DNA of 64,000 nt from Rhizobium sp. P38BS-XIX. GTDB taxonomy: Bacteria > Pseudomonadota > Alphaproteobacteria > Rhizobiales > Rhizobiaceae. Under the pieces are notes generated by a model, which saw only the letters and a program-made list of their open reading frames with translations, was not told the DNA's origin and searched no databases. The stretch covers positions 350,428 through 414,427 of the forward strand of contig NZ_JABAIJ010000004.1 of the NCBI RefSeq assembly GCF_012641435.1, given 5' to 3'. A program made the translations under genes and the position numbers. Below are positions 63,438 through 64,000 of this stretch, in pieces. Numbering within the stretch: the first letter of the stretch is position 1; the number at the start of each line of letters is the position of its first letter.

Positions 63438-64000
63438 TCAGGCGTATCGGGCGATGGCGAGGTCGGTTGCGTCGATATCGGGCTTGCGGCCGCTGACGAG
63501 ATCGCTGATGACGCGCGCCGAGCCTGAGCTCATGGTCCATCCGAGCGTGCCGTGACCGGTGTTGAGGTAGAGGCCCTTGATTTTCGTCGGTCCGATCACT
63601 GGCGTGCCATCCGGGGTCATTGGCCGAAGGCCCGACCAGAAGGAGGCTTTGGCCACGTCGCCGCCGGGGAAGAGGTCGGTGACGGAATGTTCAAGCGTTT
63701 GGCGCCGGGCAATGCCGAGATCGTTGGTGTAGCCGGAAATCTCGGCCATGCCGCCGACGCGGATACGGTCGCCAAGTCGGGTAATGGCGATCTTGTAGGT
63801 TTCGTCCATGACGGTCGATTCCGGCGCGCGCGAGGCATCTGTGATCGGGATCGTCAGCGAGTAACCCTTGACCGGATAGACCGGCAACTTGATACCGAGG
63901 GGCTTCAGGAGCAGTGGCGAATAGCTGCCGAGCGCGACCACGATGGCTTCGGCATCGATGCGTCCGCGGTCGGTCACGACAGCGCGCGCCTGCCCACCCT
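63438..64000 (-). CDS. dadA: D-amino acid dehydrogenase, C-terminal part (partial)
   Basis: The frame runs off the right edge; 187 residues are visible, ending [10 protein letters not shown]. '[28 protein letters not shown]' and the flavin-binding end '[33 protein letters not shown]' are characteristic of DadA-type FAD amine oxidases. It oxidises D-amino acids, mainly D-alanine, to keto acids at the inner membrane and passes electrons to the respiratory chain. The N-terminal FAD loop and any alr (alanine racemase) partner lie outside the window. Confidence 0.93.
   Translation of the reverse strand, partial: GGQARAVVTDRGRIDAEAIVVALGSYSPLLLKPLGIKLPVYPVKGYSLTIPITDASRAPESTVMDETYKIAITRLGDRIRVGGMAEISGYTNDLGIARRQTLEHSVTDLFPGGDVAKASFWSGLRPMTPDGTPVIGPTKIKGLYLNTGHGTLGWTMSSGSARVISDLVSGRKPDIDATDLAIARYA

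Overview
The window looks like a chromosome segment of a fast-growing Rhizobium (alphaproteobacterium; my guess is the R. tropici / R. rhizogenes neighbourhood). The grounds are a succinoglycan (exo) cluster colinear with that of Sinorhizobium meliloti, an agp-type alpha-galactoside operon, a mocDEF-like oxygenase set and an aerobic cobFGHIJKLM cobalamin block. Coding density is high, codon use is GC-rich throughout, and I see no tRNA, rRNA, insertion sequence, prophage or CRISPR array. Names rest on recognising protein sequences by eye; no database search was possible.

Layout. (1) 1-2930: the end of a peptide/oligosaccharide-type solute-binding protein and its two permeases. (2) 3033-10146: three glycosyltransferases, a 904-residue ABC-exporter-like protein whose nucleotide-binding domain has lost every catalytic motif and carries a ~330-residue insertion, and a lone cyclic-nucleotide-binding protein. 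This is the least explained part of the window. (3) 10241-24148: an alpha-galactoside system (agaL2, agpD, agpC, agpB, agpA, agaL1 on the minus strand; AraC-type regulator and a GH2 beta-galactosidase on the plus strand), with a fumarylacetoacetase-family gene downstream. (4) 24170-30255: a regulator with two winged helices plus FCD domain, an aldose dehydrogenase-like aldo/keto reductase and a ribose-type sugar ABC importer. (5) 30482-49155: the succinoglycan cluster exoZ-Q-F-Y / X-U / V-W / H-K-L-A-M-O-N-P, without exoB, exoI and exoT. (6) 49161-55620: a DMT permease, an FMN reductase, a mocDEF-like oxygenase operon, a divergent LacI-type regulator and a TIM-barrel protein, with matching operator-like palindromes. 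(7) 55672-63310: nikR and the cobalamin block, in which cobK lies antisense and overlaps both neighbours. (8) 63438-64000: the 3' part of a D-amino acid dehydrogenase gene.

How the genes work together. Regions 3 and 4 take up plant-derived sugars and start their breakdown. Region 5 builds, decorates (acetyl, succinyl, pyruvyl), polymerises and trims the exopolysaccharide used in symbiosis. Region 6 probably demethylates or hydroxylates an inositol-like compound. Region 7 carries out the precorrin-2 to hydrogenobyrinic acid steps. Region 2 looks like a surface-glycan or glycolipid assembly unit joined to a nucleotide-sensing, ATPase-dead membrane protein. It is the best candidate here for an undescribed system.
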